Origin: Pseudomonadota bacterium
GTDB taxonomy: Bacteria > Pseudomonadota > Alphaproteobacteria > Acetobacterales > Acetobacteraceae
NCBI GenBank assembly: GCA_021826485.1
Contig: JAKAZX010000161.1
Span: 342 to 8,371, forward strand
Length of the DNA stretch: 8,030 bases
Direction: 5' to 3'
Positions 4,940 to 8,030 of the stretch are shown here, in pieces. A program made the position numbers and the translations under genes. Numbering within the stretch: the first letter of the stretch is position 1; every line of letters starts with the position of its first letter. The notes beneath the pieces were generated by a model. It did not search any database and had not been told where the DNA came from. It saw only the letters and a list, made by a program, of their open reading frames with translations.

Positions 4940-6688
4940 ATGAGCACCGGCGACGACGACATCCAGGTTCGCCCAGGTCGCATCCGCCACGGCAACCGGG
5001 GCGCCAAGCGCCCGCAAACGTTTGTCGGCGAGGTAATGCGGGCCGCGAAGAAGGCCGGGCATGTCGGCTCCAGCTTCCGTTCCAGCCAGGGCCGCAGCCG
5101 CTCGCGGTTCGGACGCGGCCGCCGGGCGGCGGTCTCGATCCGGCTCCGCTCGAACGCCCGGCGCGTGGTGATGAAGGCGCGCGTCGTTCGGCACCATGGC
5201 ACGCGTTTTCGCTCCGCGCCGTTGCCCAAGCACATGGCCTATCTGAAGCGCGACGGCGTGACCCGCGACGGCGCCGATGCGCGGATGTTCGACGCCACCT
5301 CGGACGCGGCCGATGAACAGGCCTTCGCCGAGCGGACGGCGGACGACCGGCACCATTTCCGGTTCATCATCTCGCCCGAGGATGCGGCCGAGTTAGATGA
5401 TCTGCGCAGCTTCACCCGCGAACTGATGCAGGATGTCGAACGCGATCTCGGCACCAGGCTCGATTGGGTGGCGGTCGATCACTGGAACACCGACAATCCG
5501 CATGTCCATGTCCTGATCCGCGGCCGGGCCGACGATGGCCAGGACCTGGTCATCAGCCGCGACTATATCAGCCGTGGCTTTCGCGATCGGGCCGCCGAGC
5601 GCGTGACCGTCGAACTCGGCCCCCGCAGCGAACACGAGATCCGCACCGCCCTGGAAAAGGAGGTCGAAGCGGAGCGCTGGACCAGCCTCGACCGCGCACT
5701 ACTCGATGTCGCGGACGATGGTGGCGGCGTCGCCGACTTGCGGCCGGGCGGCGAAGACGATCCCGAGATGCGGCGCCTGATGCTAGGCCGTGCCGCGAAG
5801 CTCGAACGGCTGGGTCTCGCCGAGCAGGTAGGCCCGGCGCAATGGACACTGAAGCCAGGCATCGAGCCGGCCCTGCGCGACCTCGGCATCCGCGGCGATA
5901 TCATCAAGACGATGCATCGGGCGATGAGCGGGGCCGACCGGGAGCCGGACGTTGCCGTCTTCGCGATCCACGGCGATGCGCCGGCCGACCCGGTGCTGGG
6001 CCGCCTCGTCCAGCGGGGGTTCAATGATGAACTAAAGGGCTCGGCCTACGCGATCGTCGAGGGCGTTGATGGGCGCACCCATCACCTCCGCTTCTCCGAT
6101 CTCGAACTGACCGGTGACGCGCGGCCCGGCGCCGTCGTCGAGGCGCGGGTGTACGAGGATGCCAATGGCCGGCAACGCCTGTCCCTCGCCACCCGATCCG
6201 ACCTGTCAATCGAGGCGCAAATCTCGGCCCCAGGCGCTACCTGGATCGACCGCCAGCTTCTCGCGAAAGACCCAGCGCTCAGCAGCGGCGGTTTCGGCGC
6301 CGAGGTCCGTGAGGCGATGGACCAGAGGATCGATCACCTTGCCCGAAATGGCATGGCCGAGCGGCAGGGTCAGCGCGTCGTTTTCGCGCGCGATCTCATC
6401 AACACGCTGCGGCGCCAGGAACTAGACGGCGTCGCCTCCAAGCTATCGGCGGAAACAGGGCTCGCACATCGGCCTTCCACGGAGGGCGAGCACGTCTCCG
6501 GCATCTACCGCCAGCGCGTCACCCTGTCCTCCGGCCGGTTCGCCATGATCGATGACGGCATGGGATTCCAGCTCGTGCCCTGGCGACCGGCGCTGGAGCA
6601 GCAGCTCGGTAAGCAGGTGGCTGGCGTCGTGTCACCGGGCGGCGGCGTCGATTGGAATTTCGGACGCAAGCGGGGTTTGGCCATTTGA
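4940..6688 (+). CDS. DUF3363 (VirD2/RlxS-like) conjugative relaxase
   Basis: This 582-residue protein nicks one strand at oriT, stays bound to the 5' end and leads it into the recipient. The basic N-terminus (about 11-95, including the SRSRFGRGRRAA stretch) precedes the relaxase core. AYLKRDGVTRDG contains Tyr101, the likely nicking residue. DWVAVDHWNTDNPHVHVLIRG (175-195) gives the metal-binding histidines His181, His188 and His190. DYISRGFRDRAAERVTVELG follows. The long C-terminal part is the DUF3363 region and ends in GGVDWNFGRKRGLAI, as full-length homologs do, so the gene looks intact. I chose ATG 4940, giving MSTGDDDIQVRPGRIRHGNR, because it matches how this family begins; a GTG at 4862 would add 26 unlikely residues. 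It resembles RlxS of ICEMlSym-type elements. It acts in the cytoplasm and hands DNA to the coupling protein encoded at 7604. Confidence 0.92.
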   Translation: MSTGDDDIQVRPGRIRHGNRGAKRPQTFVGEVMRAAKKAGHVGSSFRSSQGRSRSRFGRGRRAAVSIRLRSNARRVVMKARVVRHHGTRFRSAPLPKHMAYLKRDGVTRDGADARMFDATSDAADEQAFAERTADDRHHFRFIISPEDAAELDDLRSFTRELMQDVERDLGTRLDWVAVDHWNTDNPHVHVLIRGRADDGQDLVISRDYISRGFRDRAAERVTVELGPRSEHEIRTALEKEVEAERWTSLDRALLDVADDGGGVADLRPGGEDDPEMRRLMLGRAAKLERLGLAEQVGPAQWTLKPGIEPALRDLGIRGDIIKTMHRAMSGADREPDVAVFAIHGDAPADPVLGRLVQRGFNDELKGSAYAIVEGVDGRTHHLRFSDLELTGDARPGAVVEARVYEDANGRQRLSLATRSDLSIEAQISAPGATWIDRQLLAKDPALSSGGFGAEVREAMDQRIDHLARNGMAERQGQRVVFARDLINTLRRQELDGVASKLSAETGLAHRPSTEGEHVSGIYRQRVTLSSGRFAMIDDGMGFQLVPWRPALEQQLGKQVAGVVSPGGGVDWNFGRKRGLAI

Positions 6689-6713
6689 TCGGTGGGGATA
6701 ACCAGAAAATCAT

Positions 6714-7490
6714 TCATCGAGGCACCCAAATTGCGTCATCCGGCCGCCCCGGATCGCCGAACGCGCATCTCCGTTCTTCCGGTAGGCTCGCGACCCATGC
6801 TGCCATGAAAGCGTCCAACCGATCGTGCCGGCTTCCGGCAACCGTGGCACGCAGTTTGGCTTCAAGATCGCCCGGTTCCCAACCCGTGCGAGAGGCAACG
6901 GCAGCGAGTTGGTCCCGATAGCCTTGCTCGGTGGATTTATGCAGGCAAGTTGGAAGCAAAGCTCGAACAATTGCGAACGGATATACCTCCACGATCTCGG
7001 CCTCGAGACGCTGCCTCAGAGCAGCGAATAGCTCAAAGCCAAACAGAATCCAGACCTTGTTGGCGTGCGGAAGAGTCGCTGCGCCGCCGCCGCCGTTCAG
7101 ATGCGCGACGCACTTTTCACGTATTCCAAGCCAAGCCGCCGTCGCCGGCGTTCGGAATGAGGATAGGCCTCGCTGACCGAGTTCGTTCTCGGACAAGCGG
7201 GAACCCGTTTCGGGTGGCGCCGCCGGGGCATCGACGGCGACCCGTTTAACCTGCCATCCCATGTGGCTCGCGATGGATTTGAGCGCGCTTGCCACGCCAT
7301 GCGCGGATTCACGAAAAGGCGTCCCCGCCGTAATCTCTTTGTTGCCTACGCCCCGAGGAATTGTCGCTGCCAAATTCCTCGGGATCATCATCGGCGTCAG
7401 TTGGCGGCCCGCAGACACAACGCAAATCGGCAATCGCTTATTGACGGCGCAGGCAACGTCGATGCCAACAAAAACGGGAACGGATGACAT
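6714..7490 (-). CDS. DUF429 protein (predicted RNase H-fold nuclease), probable cargo
   Basis: This 258-residue protein reads against all other genes in the window. It fits DUF429, a family predicted to have an RNase H-like fold. FVGIDVACAVNKR carries Asp11, VKRVAVDAPAAPP carries Asp87, SENELGQRGLSSFRTP matches the family's central motif (100-115), IVEVYPFAIVRALLP carries Glu168, and SRHDRLDAFMAAWVA carries Asp223 and Asp226. These acidic residues could form a metal site, but no activity is established to my knowledge. I chose the ATG at 7490-7488 because the GIDVA strand should lie near the N-terminus; the frame stays open upstream to 7808, but that part is the antisense of traG. Two sampled 60-base lines are about 57-58% GC, against 67% in a sampled relaxase line. 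It sits between relaxase and traG, so I infer a later insertion, possibly with a defence or nucleic-acid-processing role. Confidence 0.75.
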   Translation of the reverse strand: MSSVPVFVGIDVACAVNKRLPICVVSAGRQLTPMMIPRNLAATIPRGVGNKEITAGTPFRESAHGVASALKSIASHMGWQVKRVAVDAPAAPPETGSRLSENELGQRGLSSFRTPATAAWLGIREKCVAHLNGGGGAATLPHANKVWILFGFELFAALRQRLEAEIVEVYPFAIVRALLPTCLHKSTEQGYRDQLAAVASRTGWEPGDLEAKLRATVAGSRHDRLDAFMAAWVASLPEERRCAFGDPGRPDDAIWVPR

Positions 7491-7603
7491 CGACCATATA
7501 CCCCAGGAGCTGTCCGAATTTTTCGCCCGGGTATCCCTGACCCCGAGCACCATGAATTCAGGCTTGAGATCACACTGTAGGAGCCTTCTGATCCTTCGTC
7601 GCC
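7491..7603. promoter_or_regulatory. Divergent intergenic region between the DUF429 gene and traG
   Basis: These 113 bases must hold the start signals for both genes. On the plus strand TTGAGA (7564-7569) and TCTGAT (7587-7592) are 17 bases apart and form a weak candidate promoter for traG. An AGGAG at 7579-7583 is about 20 bases from the traG ATG, too far to be its ribosome site. On the minus strand a GGGGTATAT stretch lies just upstream of the DUF429 start, without a clear -35 partner. Confidence 0.3.
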
Positions 7604-8030
7604 ATGAATGCGACAAAGATCCTCTGGGGCCAGGTGCTCCTTGTCTGCGCCACCGTTCTCGCCTTCGTCTGGGCGGCGACGGAGTGGACCGCGTGGAAGC
7701 TCGGTTTTCAGTCGGGGCTGGGCCATCCATGGTTCGAGGTTTTCGGCTGGCCGGTCTACTATCCGCCGGCCTTCTTCTGGTGGTGGTTCGCCTACGACGC
7801 CTACGCACGCGACATCTTTGTCGAGGGTGCTTACATCGCCGCTGCCGGCGGCATTGCTGCCGTCGTTGTGGCCATCACCATTTCGGTATGGCGCGCCCGA
7901 GAGGCGAAGCGCGTCACGACTTATGGCTCCGCCCGATGGGCCGAGGCGCGCGAGGTGCGCGAGGCCGGACTGCTCGGGCATGATGGGGTGCTGCTCGGCC
8001 GCTGGCGGGACGAGTATCTCCGCCATGACG
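7604..8030 (+). CDS. traG: TraG/VirD4-type coupling protein, 3' end outside window
   Basis: The first 142 codons of an open frame run off the right edge. It begins MNATKILWGQVLLVCATVLA, and I see three likely membrane segments at about residues 6-25, 45-63 and 73-96. The cytoplasmic part then opens with TTYGSARWAEAREVREAGLL (105-124), a sequence typical of TraG family coupling proteins, in which GSARWA is highly conserved. The Walker motifs of the ATPase lie beyond the window. Family knowledge: the hexameric ATPase at the inner membrane links the relaxase-DNA complex to the type IV secretion channel. ATG 7604 is favoured because an in-frame TGA at 7589-7591 closes the frame just upstream. No strong ribosome site is visible. 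In related elements traG is normally close behind the relaxase; here the DUF429 gene separates them. Confidence 0.88.
   Translation, partial: MNATKILWGQVLLVCATVLAFVWAATEWTAWKLGFQSGLGHPWFEVFGWPVYYPPAFFWWWFAYDAYARDIFVEGAYIAAAGGIAAVVVAITISVWRAREAKRVTTYGSARWAEAREVREAGLLGHDGVLLGRWRDEYLRHD

Noticed and set aside
4648..5316. 222-codon plus-strand frame overlapping the oriT gap and the relaxase start
   Set aside because: It is Arg/Pro-rich shadow sequence in another frame of the relaxase gene, with no domain.
7491..7808. Upstream extension of the DUF429 frame to 7808
   Set aside because: The added 106 residues are mostly the antisense of the traG start, are Arg-rich, and come before the natural first strand of the DUF429 fold.
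7261..7983. 240-codon plus-strand frame across the DUF429 gene and the traG start
   Set aside because: It is antisense to DUF429 and out of frame with traG, whose membrane segments and GSARWA motif are in the 7604 frame.
1..8030. CRISPR array, tRNA/rRNA genes, insertion sequence
   Set aside because: I saw no regularly spaced long repeats, no tRNA-like cloverleaf, no rRNA sequence and no transposase motif with terminal inverted repeats.

Overview
The window is high-GC DNA (about 65% by eye) that reads as the conserved core of an integrative and conjugative element (ICE) or a plasmid-like relative from an alphaproteobacterium. I infer this from the gene order and the recognisable families. A DUF2285 protein is followed by an AlpA/RdfS-like excisionase, a RepA initiator, a ParA, a small ribbon-helix-helix protein, a DUF2840 protein, a TraF-type S26 peptidase, a lytic transglycosylase, a DUF3363 relaxase and a TraG coupling protein. 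This is the kind of core seen in ICEMlSym-type elements of Mesorhizobium and in related elements of other alphaproteobacteria. No integrase, attachment site, tRNA gene or host flank lies inside the window, so the integrated state is inferred.

Layout: (1) 1-493 holds the 3' part of a DUF2285 gene. (2) 494-630 is a regulatory gap with a hairpin and repeated GATCAC motifs in front of the AlpA-like gene (631-915). (3) 926-3849 is a tight chain: repA, parA, RHH protein, DUF2840 and traF. From repA onward every junction is an ATGA or GTGA overlap, and the chain ends in the lytic transglycosylase (3846-4682). (4) 4683-4939 is a non-coding gap before the relaxase, the natural place for oriT. (5) 4940-6688 is the relaxase. 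(6) 6714-7490 is a DUF429 gene on the opposite strand, out of style with the rest and probably cargo. (7) 7604-8030 is the start of traG, cut by the window end.

Together the genes would switch excision (DUF2285 activator and AlpA-like directionality factor), replicate and hold the excised circle (RepA, ParA and its RHH partner), open the cell wall and process proteins for the transfer channel (lytic transglycosylase, TraF), nick the DNA (relaxase) and deliver it to the channel (TraG).

The most striking non-gene signal is inside the 3' end of repA. A consensus DnaA box forms an inverted pair with a near-copy. It is followed by three iteron-like repeats that change reading frame between copies, and then by an AT-rich patch. 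This looks like a replication origin embedded in the initiator's own coding sequence.
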